Notes: a model not told the origin generated them from the sequence alone. Positions 46,708-55,677 are shown, counted from the stretch's first letter. The stretch is 64,000 nucleotides of DNA from Bifidobacteriaceae bacterium (GCA_022651005.1 JALCQD010000001.1:372001-436000), one strand, 5' to 3'. Numbers and translations: made by a program.

Positions 46708-48171
46708 ATGACACACGAGGACTCCAAAACCTCCATTCTGTCCCGGGTCGAGCAGCGAGGCATCGAACCGGTTCCCGACAACGAACGCAACGGATCACCC
46801 GCCCAGTTGTTCTGGGTCTGGTTCGCTGCCAACATTTCGATTCTGGGCATCCCGCTCGGCGCCACCATCATCGCGCTTGGACTCAATCTCTGGCAGGCGA
46901 TTCTCGCCACTGTCATCGGTGCATTCGGCTCTTTTGCCCTTGTTGGCCTCATTTCCGTGGCCGGCCGCCGCGGAGGCGCACCGTCCCTGACGCTGTCCCG
47001 CGCCATCTTCGGCGTGCGTGGCAACGCGGGACCCACGCTCATCGCGCTGCTGTCCCGCTTGGGCTGGGAGACGGTCAACACCATGACCGGGGCCTTCGCC
47101 CTGCTCTCGCTGAGCGCCATCATCTTCGGAACCTCCGCCGATTCACATCAGGTGCCGTGGCTCACGCTGGCCTGCATCCTCATCTTCGTTGCACTCACCG
47201 TGGTGGTATCCGCAGCGGGACACTCCTTCATCCTCACCGTTCAGAAGTGGGCAACGTGGATCTTCGGAGCCCTGACGCTCTTCGTGGCAATCTACCTCGC
47301 CACCACCGTGAACTGGTCTGCCTTCATCGGCAACAAGCCCGGCTCCATCAGCGCCGTCGTCATCGCAGTGGGAACCATCGCGGCGGGAACCGGCATCGGC
47401 TGGGTCAACTCGGGCGCCGACATGGCGCGCTATCAGCGCCACAGCGTGAAGAGCGGTTCCCTCATCTGGTCCGCCTCCGCCGGCGCGGGCATCCCGCTCG
47501 TCATCGTCATCGGCCTCGGCGCCGTTCTCACCGCGGGCGACTCCTCCATCGCCGGAGCCGCCGACCCTGTGGCAGCCGTGCGTTCCGCGCTGCCGGCATG
47601 GGTCTCCATTCCCTACCTCATCGCCGCCTTTGCGGGCCTGCTGATGTCCAACAACCTGTCCGTCTACTCAGCCGGCCTCACCACCCTGACTCTCGGAGTG
47701 CGCATCCCGCGCCCGGTCGCGGTCATCATCGACGTGATCGTCACCACGACCGGCGCCCTGTATTTTACCCTGGGATCCGACGGATTCTACGGCCCCTTCG
47801 TCACCTTTATCTCGCTGCTTGCCGTGCCGCTGACGGCGTGGACGGGCGTGTTCCTGATCGACATGATCAAGCGTCGTCGCTATGACGCGGACGCGCTGCT
47901 CGACCTGTCGTCCACATCCAAGTACTGGTACTGGCACGGCATCAACTTGTCCGCCACCCTGAGCTGGCTCATCGGTCTGGTCATTGGCTTCCTCTTCGTC
48001 ACCGCGCGCGTGTCTGACACCGAAGTCTGGTTCTCAGGGCCGCTTGCCAATACGGTCATCGGAAAGAACGGACTGGCATGGCTCGTGTCACTTCTCGTTG
48101 CCGGCGTTCTGTACATCTGCACCGGCGGGCTGAAGGACAAGGGCAAGGATTCTCTCGAGGAGGCGAAGTGA
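46708..48171 (+). CDS. NCS1-family nucleobase/nucleoside permease
   Basis: A 487-aa transporter with about 12 transmembrane helices. The N-terminus PVPDNERNGSPAQLFWVWFAANISILGIPLGATI and the GWVNSGADMARYQRH segment match the cytosine/purine (NCS1, CodB-like) branch. Family members are proton- or sodium-coupled symporters for cytosine, allantoin, hydantoins or nucleosides. AGGAGAGACA precedes the ATG, and the stop overlaps the kinase GTG, so uptake and phosphorylation are coupled. Ligand is not predictable from the visible residues. Confidence 0.9.
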   Translation: MTHEDSKTSILSRVEQRGIEPVPDNERNGSPAQLFWVWFAANISILGIPLGATIIALGLNLWQAILATVIGAFGSFALVGLISVAGRRGGAPSLTLSRAIFGVRGNAGPTLIALLSRLGWETVNTMTGAFALLSLSAIIFGTSADSHQVPWLTLACILIFVALTVVVSAAGHSFILTVQKWATWIFGALTLFVAIYLATTVNWSAFIGNKPGSISAVVIAVGTIAAGTGIGWVNSGADMARYQRHSVKSGSLIWSASAGAGIPLVIVIGLGAVLTAGDSSIAGAADPVAAVRSALPAWVSIPYLIAAFAGLLMSNNLSVYSAGLTTLTLGVRIPRPVAVIIDVIVTTTGALYFTLGSDGFYGPFVTFISLLAVPLTAWTGVFLIDMIKRRRYDADALLDLSSTSKYWYWHGINLSATLSWLIGLVIGFLFVTARVSDTEVWFSGPLANTVIGKNGLAWLVSLLVAGVLYICTGGLKDKGKDSLEEAK

Positions 48172-49241
48172 GCGTGGGCGCTGCTGCTACTGGCGGCACA
48201 GACACGGACGGCGGCACTGGCGCGGACGTTCCCGCCACTCGGTCCCCCAAGGTTCTTCACCTGGCACAGGTGGTGGTCGATCTCACTCTGCAAATCGACC
48301 ACCTGCCCGAGCGCGGCGGCGACATCTTCGCCACCAAGAACGGCATCAGCGCGGGCGGCGGCTACAACGTGCTCTACGCGATTCGTCGACTCGGAGCCCC
48401 CGCCGCTTACATGGGTGCCATCGGCACCGGATCCATGGCGTCCATTGCCACGTCGGCGCTCAACAGCATCGGGGTGGAGGTGGGTGGTGCGCAGCTACCT
48501 GACATTGACACCGGCTATTCGGTGGCCATGACCGAGCCGAGCGGCGAGCGCACCTTTGTGTCAACTCGCGGGGCCGAAACCCGGGTGCCCGCCGATTTCT
48601 ACGAGAAGCTGTCGCTCGTTGAGGGCGATGTGATCTACCTGAGCGGGTACTCCTTCGCACACGCCATGAACCGAGAGGCGCTTGAACGCTTCGCTCGCAA
48701 GAATGCCGGATGGAACGGACCTGTGCTGTTCGACATCGGCCCCATGGTGCGCGACCTTCCGGACGATTCACTCGCGGCGGTGCAGCTGCTGCGTCCGATC
48801 TGGTCCGTGAACGAGCGCGAAGGCGGGATTCTCATCGAACGCTTCGGGCTGGAGGCCTCCGTGCCAAACGTGCCCGCGGATTCACCCGAGCACCATGCGG
48901 CAGTCGCTTCCGCACTGTCGCAGCACCTGGGATCCAGCGTCATCCTGCGCGCGGGAGCGGCAGGTGCGTGGTTTGCGCGGGCTACTGCAAAAGCCGCGGC
49001 TAGCTCCGGTGCGGGCGACGCGGTGACGTACGTGCCCACTCCCCACGTCACCGCCGTCGACACGAACGGTGCGGGCGACGCCCACTCGGGCGCACTGTGC
49101 GCGGGATTGTTCCAGCACAGGCCCCTCGACAAGGCACTGCTGTACGCCAACTGTGCCGGCGCACTCTCCACCACAAAAGAGGGTCCTGCAACGTGCCCGA
49201 GTCTCGACGAGATTGAGGCTGCGGCCAAGAAGTTGCAGTAG
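48168..49241 (+). CDS. PfkB-family carbohydrate/nucleoside kinase
   Basis: A 357-aa ribokinase-fold enzyme. GTG at 48168 is chosen because it overlaps the permease stop (GTGA) and has GAGGAGGCGAA just upstream; the frame is open earlier inside the permease gene. The Gly-rich lid region is GGGYNVLYAIRRLGAPAAYMGAIGTG, the anion hole/catalytic motif VDTNGAGDAHSGALCAGL (catalytic Asp in GAGD). The N-terminal about 30 residues are Gly/Thr/Ala-rich and probably disordered. Expected to phosphorylate a sugar or nucleoside imported by the linked permease. Confidence 0.9.
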   Translation: MSVGAAATGGTDTDGGTGADVPATRSPKVLHLAQVVVDLTLQIDHLPERGGDIFATKNGISAGGGYNVLYAIRRLGAPAAYMGAIGTGSMASIATSALNSIGVEVGGAQLPDIDTGYSVAMTEPSGERTFVSTRGAETRVPADFYEKLSLVEGDVIYLSGYSFAHAMNREALERFARKNAGWNGPVLFDIGPMVRDLPDDSLAAVQLLRPIWSVNEREGGILIERFGLEASVPNVPADSPEHHAAVASALSQHLGSSVILRAGAAGAWFARATAKAAASSGAGDAVTYVPTPHVTAVDTNGAGDAHSGALCAGLFQHRPLDKALLYANCAGALSTTKEGPATCPSLDEIEAAAKKLQ

Positions 49242-49288
49242 CTTATTGCAGTAAATCGCTGCGGTAGCTTGCTGTGATAGTTCACTGC

Positions 49289-49320
49289 GCGGGTGCCACC
49301 GTTTCGTTTCTGGCACCCGC
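49289..49320 (+). terminator. GC-rich hairpin after kinase gene
   Basis: GCGGGTGCC (49289-49297) pairs perfectly with GGCACCCGC (49312-49320). No T-run follows; it may be an L-shaped terminator of the three-gene set. Confidence 0.5.
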
Positions 49321-49400
49321 ACCCCTTGATTGCCGTCCGCGTGCCTTCCGCACGCTTTCATTCAGTGTGCCTTCATCCGGTGTGCCTTCATCCCACGCGC

Positions 49401-49406
49401 TAGGCT
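49401..49406 (+). promoter_or_regulatory. -10 box (TAGGCT) for leaderless start at 49413
   Basis: TAGGCT is followed by six nucleotides (GTGAAC) and ATG at 49413. A GTG at 49407 in the same frame is immediately after the box and less likely. Confidence 0.5.
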
Positions 49407-49412
49407 GTGAAC

Positions 49413-51116
49413 ATGACTTCGAGCGCGCCCACCGAACCGAACGAGACCCTTGCCGCTGCAACCGCAGACGCCCCCTCTGCTCCTCGCATCACCACGCACA
49501 ATCGCCCTCTCCTGCGCAATCGTGCCTACCTCTATGCCACCGAGTTCTTCGCCGGCATGGCCGTGATGGCGGCGGAACTCGGCGCCTCCAGGCTTTTGGC
49601 ACCCTATTTTTCCAGCTCGCAGATCGTGTGGACCATCATCATCGGGACCATCATGATCGCCATGGCACTGGGCAACGTGTGGGGCGGGCGCCGCGCAGAC
49701 AAGGATCCCAACCCCGACAAGCTGTACATGCGCATACTCATCGCCGCCGTGTGGATTGCGCTTATTCCGCTTGTGGGCAAGTACATCATCCTGGGAATCT
49801 CGGGCGCACTCATCGTCACCGTCTCTACGAATTTCCTCGTCATTGCGGCCTTTGCAAGCTGCATGATCATCTTCGTACCACCGCTGTTTCTTCTGGGAAC
49901 GGTGACGCCGAGTCTCGCCAAATTCACCATGGATTCGTTGGACGACAACGCGTCGGTGGTGGGTCGCCTTGGTGCCGCCAATACCATCGGTTCCATTCTG
50001 GGAACCTTCCTCCCCACGTTCGTCACCATTCCCGCGGTTGGCACCTTCGTAACGTTCCTCATCTTCTCCGGCGTGCTGTTGCTGCTGCCGCTCGTGTACT
50101 TTGTGGCGGCGCGCGTGCGCATTGTTGCGAGCGTGATCTCCGTGGTGATTTTCGCGGCCTCGGCAGCCGTGTCTCCCTTGACCGGCTTCGCGTTCTGGGA
50201 AAAGAACGTGGCATTCGAGGGCGAGTCCGTCTACAACTATCTGCAGGTGAAGTCGCTGAGCGACCGCACCATTCTGTCCACGAATGTGCTCTTTGGTGTG
50301 CAGTCGGTGGCCATGAAGAGCGGCGGGCTTACGGGAATGTATTACGATACAGCGCTGGCGGCACCCGGACTCGCCACGCATGCCCGCACCGCGCTCGTGC
50401 TGGGCATGGGAACCGGCACGTATGCGCGGCAACTGCGCCAGTACTACCCGGATATGAAGATTACCGGCGTCGAGATTGACGACAAGATCACGACCCTGGC
50501 GGACCGCTACTTTGGAGAGCCCACCGACATTCCAGTGAGCACGTATGACGGCCGCGCGTGGTTGGCGGCGGCCGGTGACGCCCGCTACGACGTGATCATG
50601 GTGGATGCCTATCAGGACATCACCATCCCCTTCCAGATGAGTTCGAGCGAGTTCTTCTCGCTGGTGCGTTCGCATCTGAATCCCGGCGGGGTGATGGTGG
50701 TCAACATGAACATGCATTCGGACGGGGCGGGTTCGATCAACGAGGCCTTGGAAGCGACCATCGCCCACACGTTCTCGGATTCTCAGGTCGCCACCGCTGA
50801 CGTTGCCGACACCACGAACCGAGAGCTATTCGTGAGGAAATCGGGGGCGATTGAACCCGCGCTCACCCGGCTTTCCAGGACCACGCTCGCTCGCACCGGC
50901 AGCTACGAGCTCAGCGGGGCGATGGCAGACGTGGCAGGTAACGCGAAGACGGCTACCGCCGCAGACTTTGACGCGTCGTTGGTGCTGACCGATGACCATG
51001 CGCCCGTCGAAGTGCTCGGCATGAAGGCGATCGATGCGCTCATCGCCGATGAGGCAACTCCCTATCGGGACGCCCTGCGCACCAAGGGAATCCAGGGCTT
51101 GCTCGATATGGCGTGA
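49413..51116 (+). CDS. Membrane-fused spermidine synthase-like protein
   Basis: A 567-aa protein. The N-terminal half has about seven transmembrane helices (from ATEFFAGMAVMAAELGASRLL to VFFAVGAAV-like hydrophobic segments near 250). The C-terminal half is a Rossmann-like methyltransferase/polyamine-synthase fold: LVLGMGTGTYARQLRQYYP, ITGVEIDDKI, VSTYDGRAWLA, YDVIMVDAYQD. This fusion is common in Actinobacteria and annotated as spermidine-synthase-like; the aminopropyl-transfer gate residues cannot be confirmed by eye, so real polyamine synthesis is unproven. It is monocistronic and convergent with the ABC genes. Confidence 0.82.
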   Translation: MTSSAPTEPNETLAAATADAPSAPRITTHNRPLLRNRAYLYATEFFAGMAVMAAELGASRLLAPYFSSSQIVWTIIIGTIMIAMALGNVWGGRRADKDPNPDKLYMRILIAAVWIALIPLVGKYIILGISGALIVTVSTNFLVIAAFASCMIIFVPPLFLLGTVTPSLAKFTMDSLDDNASVVGRLGAANTIGSILGTFLPTFVTIPAVGTFVTFLIFSGVLLLLPLVYFVAARVRIVASVISVVIFAASAAVSPLTGFAFWEKNVAFEGESVYNYLQVKSLSDRTILSTNVLFGVQSVAMKSGGLTGMYYDTALAAPGLATHARTALVLGMGTGTYARQLRQYYPDMKITGVEIDDKITTLADRYFGEPTDIPVSTYDGRAWLAAAGDARYDVIMVDAYQDITIPFQMSSSEFFSLVRSHLNPGGVMVVNMNMHSDGAGSINEALEATIAHTFSDSQVATADVADTTNRELFVRKSGAIEPALTRLSRTTLARTGSYELSGAMADVAGNAKTATAADFDASLVLTDDHAPVEVLGMKAIDALIADEATPYRDALRTKGIQGLLDMA

Positions 51117-51135
51117 GGAAGCGGGAGTCTCTTGC

Positions 51136-51948
51136 TCACCCCTGTTCGCTCAAATCCTGCGTGGTGAAGCGACGGAATGCAATCGCCAGGCTACCGGCAA
51201 TCACGGCGCACGCCACCACGGTGTACCCCACGCTCCACTCCCCCGCAAGCAACTGAGAGGGCGTGGTGTAGCGCAACGGCGAGAACACACGAATAATGTT
51301 CGCGGCGGCCTCGTGATCCGAGAACGCGTCGTAGCCGACGGTGGCAACGTAGCCCACCAAGACCGCCACGTTCGCCCATTTTGCACCGGACTCCGGCTTC
51401 CGCACGAGCCCCGCAACCGCGGCGCCCACGGCGAAAAACACAAATCCCACCACAGCGCACCACGCCGAGGAGCGCACATACAGAGACGTATAATCGCGCC
51501 CAAGATCAAGGCTCTGCGCCACTGCCGCGCTCAACAGAAAATTCAGCATGCACATCACCACGAGGTAGACGGCGCCGGCTAGCAGCTTCATGCTCAGCAC
51601 CCAGCTGCGCGAACGCGGACGCACGAAGAGAAACTCATAGGTGTGCCCCACCATCTCGCGGCTCACGGCGCTGCGGCCGAGCTGGGCGGCATAGAACGCC
51701 AGGATGATGCCGATGTAGAACTCCATCACCATGTAGAAGCCGGTGAAGGTGGCCATATTGCCGCTGCCCATGCCCATCACAGCGCGCACGAGTGGCGGGT
51801 AGGCGTTGATGACGTCGGTGATTTCGGCGCCGCCGTTCTTCACGCCCGTGAACTTGGTGAGTCCTGCTCCCAAGAAGAATGCCACGACGATGGCCCAGAT
51901 GATGAAGGCTTTGAGATCCGCTCTCATCTCACGACGGAAAATGTTCAT
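51136..51948 (-). CDS. ABC-2 type exporter permease
   Basis: A 270-aa permease with six hydrophobic helices. It begins FRREMRADLKAFIIWAIVVAFFLGAGL and includes YAAQLGRSAVSREMVGHTYEFLFVRPRSRSWVLSMKLLAGAVYLVV, the coupling-helix region typical of NosY/ABC-2 permeases. It is the last gene of the TetR-ATPase-permease-permease operon, 8 nt after its partner. A drug, lipid or peptide efflux function is likely; substrate unknown. Confidence 0.88.
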   Translation of the reverse strand: MNIFRREMRADLKAFIIWAIVVAFFLGAGLTKFTGVKNGGAEITDVINAYPPLVRAVMGMGSGNMATFTGFYMVMEFYIGIILAFYAAQLGRSAVSREMVGHTYEFLFVRPRSRSWVLSMKLLAGAVYLVVMCMLNFLLSAAVAQSLDLGRDYTSLYVRSSAWCAVVGFVFFAVGAAVAGLVRKPESGAKWANVAVLVGYVATVGYDAFSDHEAAANIIRVFSPLRYTTPSQLLAGEWSVGYTVVACAVIAGSLAIAFRRFTTQDLSEQG

Positions 51949-51956
51949 GATTCACC

Positions 51957-52751
51957 TCACGCTTTCACATCTGAACGCACATATGCCACGCACGCCACAG
52001 CGAGTGCCACGACACACAACGCGCCCGCTGTTACCAGGTATCCGGTCTCGTACGTTCCCTGCGTCTGCATCTGTGACACGTTGAAATAGCTGAACGGCGA
52101 GATGGCCTTGAAGTTGCTTTCGTTCGTCATCGGCGGCAATGCAGACAGCACGAATCCCAGGATTCCCAAGCCCACGCCGAGTCCGGTCACCGAGTGCAGC
52201 CGCGGCGCAAGCACGGCGATGAGCGCTCCGAGAGCCGCAAAGATGAGTTGCACTCCTCCCACGGCCAGTGCCATGAGAACAAACTGCCCGACGCCGGGGC
52301 TTGTGGCCCCCACACTCGTGCGCACCCAGAGTGCCACTCCGAGAAAGACGCCGTTCATCACCACGATGCCGGTGAGCACCACCAGGGCTTTCTGCCAGAA
52401 CAATCCCATGCGCGAGGCCGGCTTGCTGATGAGGAAATCCATGCAGCGATCGAGCTTCTCGCGCCCGAATACCTTCAGCCCCCACAGCGCGCCGAAAATC
52501 GCGGCCACGATGGCGAGGTACACGTAGATGAAGGCGAAGAACCCACCAAAGGAAAACATGTCTTTAGTGATGCCGAACGCCGCCGCAAACCGTGGCGGGA
52601 AGCCGGCGAGCACCTTCTCCACGTCCTTTTGGGAATCGTGATACATGGGATACATGCCACCAAGGAACACCGCCGCCACAATCGCCTGGGTGAGTGTGCC
52701 CGCGAGAAAGCTGCGCCACTGGCGGCGAAACTCAAAGAGATAGACGTTCAT
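51957..52751 (-). CDS. ABC-2 type exporter permease
   Basis: A 264-aa permease with six helices, starting YLFEFRRQWRSFLAGTLTQAIVAAVFLGGMYPMY. Its cytoplasmic loop VFGREKLDRCMDFLISKPASRMGLFWQKALVVL parallels the equivalent loop of the second permease, so the two probably form a heterodimer. Its ATG overlaps the ATPase stop by 4 nt. Co-transcribed with the TetR gene. Confidence 0.88.
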   Translation of the reverse strand: MNVYLFEFRRQWRSFLAGTLTQAIVAAVFLGGMYPMYHDSQKDVEKVLAGFPPRFAAAFGITKDMFSFGGFFAFIYVYLAIVAAIFGALWGLKVFGREKLDRCMDFLISKPASRMGLFWQKALVVLTGIVVMNGVFLGVALWVRTSVGATSPGVGQFVLMALAVGGVQLIFAALGALIAVLAPRLHSVTGLGVGLGILGFVLSALPPMTNESNFKAISPFSYFNVSQMQTQGTYETGYLVTAGALCVVALAVACVAYVRSDVKA

Positions 52752-53701
52752 CGCTGCGCACCGTCCTGAGCCGCAGAATCGTGTGCCGCGCCGCCACGAT
52801 CCGCACCGTCCTGGTAATAATGCATGAAGATCTCCTCCAGGCTCGGCTCGGTGATGTTCACGTCGGCGAGGCGGCGGGCAGCGAGCGCGGAGAGCAAAAC
52901 GTTGCAGTCGCCGTTGAAAACGAAGCTGGTCTGCGGGCCTTCAGTCTCTGCTCCCGCAAAAGAACCAGCGGGCAGGCCAAGCGTCGCGAGATTGAGCGGC
53001 ACTTCGCCCGCAGCCGTGACGCTCACGCGCTTCACAGCCGTGCGGCGCAACTCGGCAATGGATTGCGTTTCGATGATGCGGCCGTCGCGGATAATGGCCA
53101 CGCGATCACAGATGTTTTGCACTTCCGAGAGGATATGCGAGCTGAAGAGCACCGTGGCACCGCGCTCATTTTCCTCACGAATGAGATCGAAGAACGTGCG
53201 CTGAGCAAGCGGGTCGAGTCCGGACGTAGGCTCGTCAAGAATGATGAGATCGGGGCTGTGCAACAGCCCCTGGATGATGCCCACCTTCTTCTTGTTGCCC
53301 AGGCTCATATCGTCGATGCGCTTGGAAAGATCGAGATCAAGGCGCGCGGCAAGGTCCTGAATGCGCTGGGTAAAATCGCCGTCGTAGAAACTGGCAGCGT
53401 ACTTCAGCAAGTCCTTGGCGCGCATGCCATCGTAGTAGAACACCTCGCTGGGAAGATAGCCCACATGCGCGAGCATCTCCTTGCGCTCGTTGGTGATGTC
53501 GTAGCCCAGCACCGTTGCGCTGCCGGAGGTCTTGGAGATGAGGCCCAGCAGAGTACGGATGGTCGTTGACTTGCCGGCGCCATTGGGTCCGATGAATCCG
53601 AAGATCTCGCCGCGGTTGACCGTGAGATTGATATCGGTGATGCCGCGGGCCTTGCCGTAGCGCTTGGTGAGATCATGAGTCTCGATTGCTGGTTGACTCA
53701 T
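52748..53701 (-). CDS. ABC exporter ATP-binding protein
   Basis: A 317-aa ATPase (CcmA/DrrA-like). Walker A GPNGAGKSTTIRTLLGL, Q-loop in VGYLPSEVFYYDGM, signature-like SLGNKKKVGIIQGLLHSP, Walker B LIILDEPTSGLDPL and H-loop VLFSSHIL. The signature is SLGNKKK rather than LSGGQ, as often seen in antibiotic-efflux ATPases. A C-terminal domain of about 90 aa follows. ATG at 53701 has GGAGGAAT upstream and overlaps the TetR stop as ATGA. Energises the two downstream permeases. Confidence 0.93.
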   Translation of the reverse strand: MSQPAIETHDLTKRYGKARGITDINLTVNRGEIFGFIGPNGAGKSTTIRTLLGLISKTSGSATVLGYDITNERKEMLAHVGYLPSEVFYYDGMRAKDLLKYAASFYDGDFTQRIQDLAARLDLDLSKRIDDMSLGNKKKVGIIQGLLHSPDLIILDEPTSGLDPLAQRTFFDLIREENERGATVLFSSHILSEVQNICDRVAIIRDGRIIETQSIAELRRTAVKRVSVTAAGEVPLNLATLGLPAGSFAGAETEGPQTSFVFNGDCNVLLSALAARRLADVNITEPSLEEIFMHYYQDGADRGGAAHDSAAQDGAQR

Positions 53702-54333
53702 AGGTATTCCTCCTTGTACGCGATGCGCTTGTACATTGCGCACCATTTTCCAAATTCAGTCATGATGCCATCGATGTCGATGGCCTTGCCCATGCGCTGA
53801 CGCTCGTGGATGTAACCATCGGTCATCCATACGAGCATGCTGAGAATCTCTTTGGGATCCACGTCGTCGCGGAATTTACCCCAATTGACACCCGTGAAAT
53901 ACTGCTGCGGCAACGTGGAGATGGAATTCTCCATGTAAGCGTCAAGTTGGCCCTGCACTTTTTCACCCTGCCCTTGCGGGTAAAAGGCCTTGACCGCAAA
54001 GTCCAAAAGGGCCGGGAATTCAGAGATGACCGCCACCTTGCGACGAGCGGCGTAGGAGATGGCCTCGAAGAAGTCGTCCGTTGCGGCCAGCTTGTCGTCA
54101 ACTACCCCACTGATGATGGTGCTCGCGATGAATTGCAGCGTGTACATATACAGCTTCGACTTGTTCCCGAAGTAGAAGAACAGCAGGCTTTTCGAGATCT
54201 TCGCCTTGGTGGCGATGAGTTCGGTGGACGCGTACGAGTAATCGTAACGGCCAAAGACCTCGACGGCGGCGTTCATGACGCGCTTGCGCTTGGACTCCGG
54301 CAGCTTTTCGAACTTCTCGATTCCGGATTCCAT
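53698..54333 (-). CDS. TetR-family transcriptional regulator
   Basis: A 211-aa repressor. The helix-turn-helix lies at about 20-65 (RVMNAAVEVFGRYDYSYASTELIATKAKISKSLLFFYFGNKSKLYMY), with the TetR-typical F-Y-F/Y-N-K stretch. The C-terminal ligand domain is helical. ATG at 54333 is chosen for its GAAGGGAGAC upstream; the frame is open further but runs through the operators. It is first in the operon with the ABC exporter, and two palindromic operators sit 75-130 bp upstream, so autoregulation with ligand-dependent release is expected. Confidence 0.93.
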   Translation of the reverse strand: MESGIEKFEKLPESKRKRVMNAAVEVFGRYDYSYASTELIATKAKISKSLLFFYFGNKSKLYMYTLQFIASTIISGVVDDKLAATDDFFEAISYAARRKVAVISEFPALLDFAVKAFYPQGQGEKVQGQLDAYMENSISTLPQQYFTGVNWGKFRDDVDPKEILSMLVWMTDGYIHERQRMGKAIDIDGIMTEFGKWCAMYKRIAYKEEYL

Positions 54334-54409
54334 AGTGTCTCCCTTCGTATTCCGCGGTTTCTTGCGGAAGATTTCCTGCCGTATGAAGCCGAAGCGTGCA
54401 CATCCTCGC

Positions 54410-54461
54410 TGACCGATTCGGTCAACGATGGATACTTTATTCCATTGACCGATTCGGTTAA
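54410..54461 (-). promoter_or_regulatory. Twin TetR operators
   Basis: TGACCGATTCGGTCA (54410-54424) is a perfect 7-1-7 palindrome, and TTGACCGATTCGGTTAA (54445-54461) is a near-identical second copy. Centres are 36 bp apart. They flank a TAAAGT box that could be the -10 of the TetR-ABC operon, an arrangement suited to repression. Confidence 0.8.
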
Positions 54462-54480
54462 GGGTGTGTTGAGAAATATC

Positions 54481-54517
54481 TTTCGCACCTTTTGTCTCCA
54501 CACCAAAAGGTGCGAAA
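54481..54517. repeat. Hairpin with TTTCGCACCTT stem, copy 1
   Basis: TTTCGCACCTTTTG (54481-54494) pairs perfectly with 54504-54517 around a 9-nt loop. The stem sequence recurs in a second hairpin 80 bp further on. Confidence 0.8.
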
Positions 54518-54568
54518 TCCTCCGCCCTCGGCCATCCCCCATTTATCAACGTTCAGCGCCAATTGCGT

Positions 54569-54607
54569 CTTTCGCACCTTGCACTTCCCCGGTCAAAGGT
54601 GCGAAAG
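54569..54607. repeat. Hairpin with TTTCGCACCTT stem, copy 2
   Basis: CTTTCGCACCTT (54569-54580) pairs with AAGGTGCGAAAG (54596-54607), loop 15 nt. Eleven stem bases are shared with copy 1 while the loops differ. The 345-bp gap 54334-54678 thus holds operators, two hairpins and the SPFH promoter region, but no gene. Confidence 0.8.
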
Positions 54608-54622
54608 GGAATCGTAGGATCA

Positions 54623-54650
54623 ATATCAAAGTGATATCATATTGCTATCA
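54623..54650. promoter_or_regulatory. ATATCA/TGATAT operator-like repeats
   Basis: ATATCA-AAG-TGATAT (54623-54637), TGATATCA (54632-54639) and a further TATCA (54646-54650) cluster just before the SPFH gene. Dense 5-6 bp inverted half sites are typical of ribbon-helix-helix repressors, and one is encoded by the second gene of this pair. Confidence 0.45.
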
Positions 54651-54678
54651 AACAACGCAGTTCCCGAAAGGAATCATC

Positions 54679-55677
54679 ATGACGCACCCCACTACCCCCG
54701 AAGGCAGCCCCTCCGTTGCCGAAACCCAAGGACGTGCCGCAAAAGGCGGGCCAATGCTCGCCGCCACCGTGGTCATTGTTGTCGCCGCCATCGCACTGTT
54801 CGTTTTCGGCGTCACGCGGCCAACACCTCCCGAAGCGCTCATGGTGGCGAGCGTCGTCATCTTCCTCATCGGCGTCATCCTCGCCTGTGGCTTCTTCACC
54901 CTGCAGCCCAACGAGGCTCGCGTCATGGTGCTCTTCGGAAGCTACAAGGGAACTATCAAGGACACAGGCTTCTACTGGGCGAATCCGTTCTACTCTCGAG
55001 CCCTCCAGTCTGAAGTCAATCTGACGTCCTCCAAGAAAAAGAGCGATGACGACGATGACATCACCACAAAAACGGTGAAGGCAAAAGTGTCACTGCGTCA
55101 GCGCACGCTCAACGGTCCAAAGCTGAAGGTCAACGACAAGAACGGCAACCCCATCGAAATCGCCAACGTCATCGTGTGGCGCGTGGTCAATACCGCCAAG
55201 GCCGTCTTCGACGTGGACAACTACGAGCAGTACGTGTCAACGCAATCCGAAACCGCGCTGCGCCACGTGGCAAGCCTCTACGCCTACGACAATAACGAGG
55301 ACGACAACGCCGAGCAGATCACTCTGCGTTCCAACATCATCGAGGTGTCACAAGCCCTGCGCAAGGAACTGAGCGAACGCCTCGCACCCGCCGGCATCGC
55401 AGTCGAAGATGCACGCCTCACTCATCTGGCCTACGCACCCGAAATCGCACAGGTAATGCTGCGCCGTCAGCAGGCCGAGGCCATCATCTCCGCGCGCACC
55501 AAGATCGTGCAGGGCGCGGTATCAATGGTCGACATGGCCATCAAGGAGCTCGACAAGGACACCGACATCACTCTCGATGACGAGCGCAAGGCCACGATGG
55601 TCTCCAATCTCATGGTGGTGCTGTGCGCCGATAACGATGCCCAGCCGGTCATCAACACGGGCTCGCTGTACAACTGA
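54679..55677 (+). CDS. SPFH/band-7 (stomatin-like) membrane protein
   Basis: A 332-aa protein with two N-terminal hydrophobic helices (about 27-45 and 55-73) and an SPFH domain beginning at FTLQPNEARVMVLFGSYKGTIKDTGFYWANPF. The IVWRVVNTAKAVFDVDNYEQYV strand, ALRHVASLYAYD and the helical ELSERLAPAGIAVEDARLTHLAYAPEIAQVMLRRQQAEAI follow. ATG at 54679 has GAAAGGAATC upstream; the frame is open far upstream, but that part runs antisense to the TetR gene. SPFH proteins form membrane microdomain oligomers. It precedes an Arc-type repressor gene, a pairing seen elsewhere in Gram-positives. Confidence 0.92.
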   Translation: MTHPTTPEGSPSVAETQGRAAKGGPMLAATVVIVVAAIALFVFGVTRPTPPEALMVASVVIFLIGVILACGFFTLQPNEARVMVLFGSYKGTIKDTGFYWANPFYSRALQSEVNLTSSKKKSDDDDDITTKTVKAKVSLRQRTLNGPKLKVNDKNGNPIEIANVIVWRVVNTAKAVFDVDNYEQYVSTQSETALRHVASLYAYDNNEDDNAEQITLRSNIIEVSQALRKELSERLAPAGIAVEDARLTHLAYAPEIAQVMLRRQQAEAIISARTKIVQGAVSMVDMAIKELDKDTDITLDDERKATMVSNLMVVLCADNDAQPVINTGSLYN

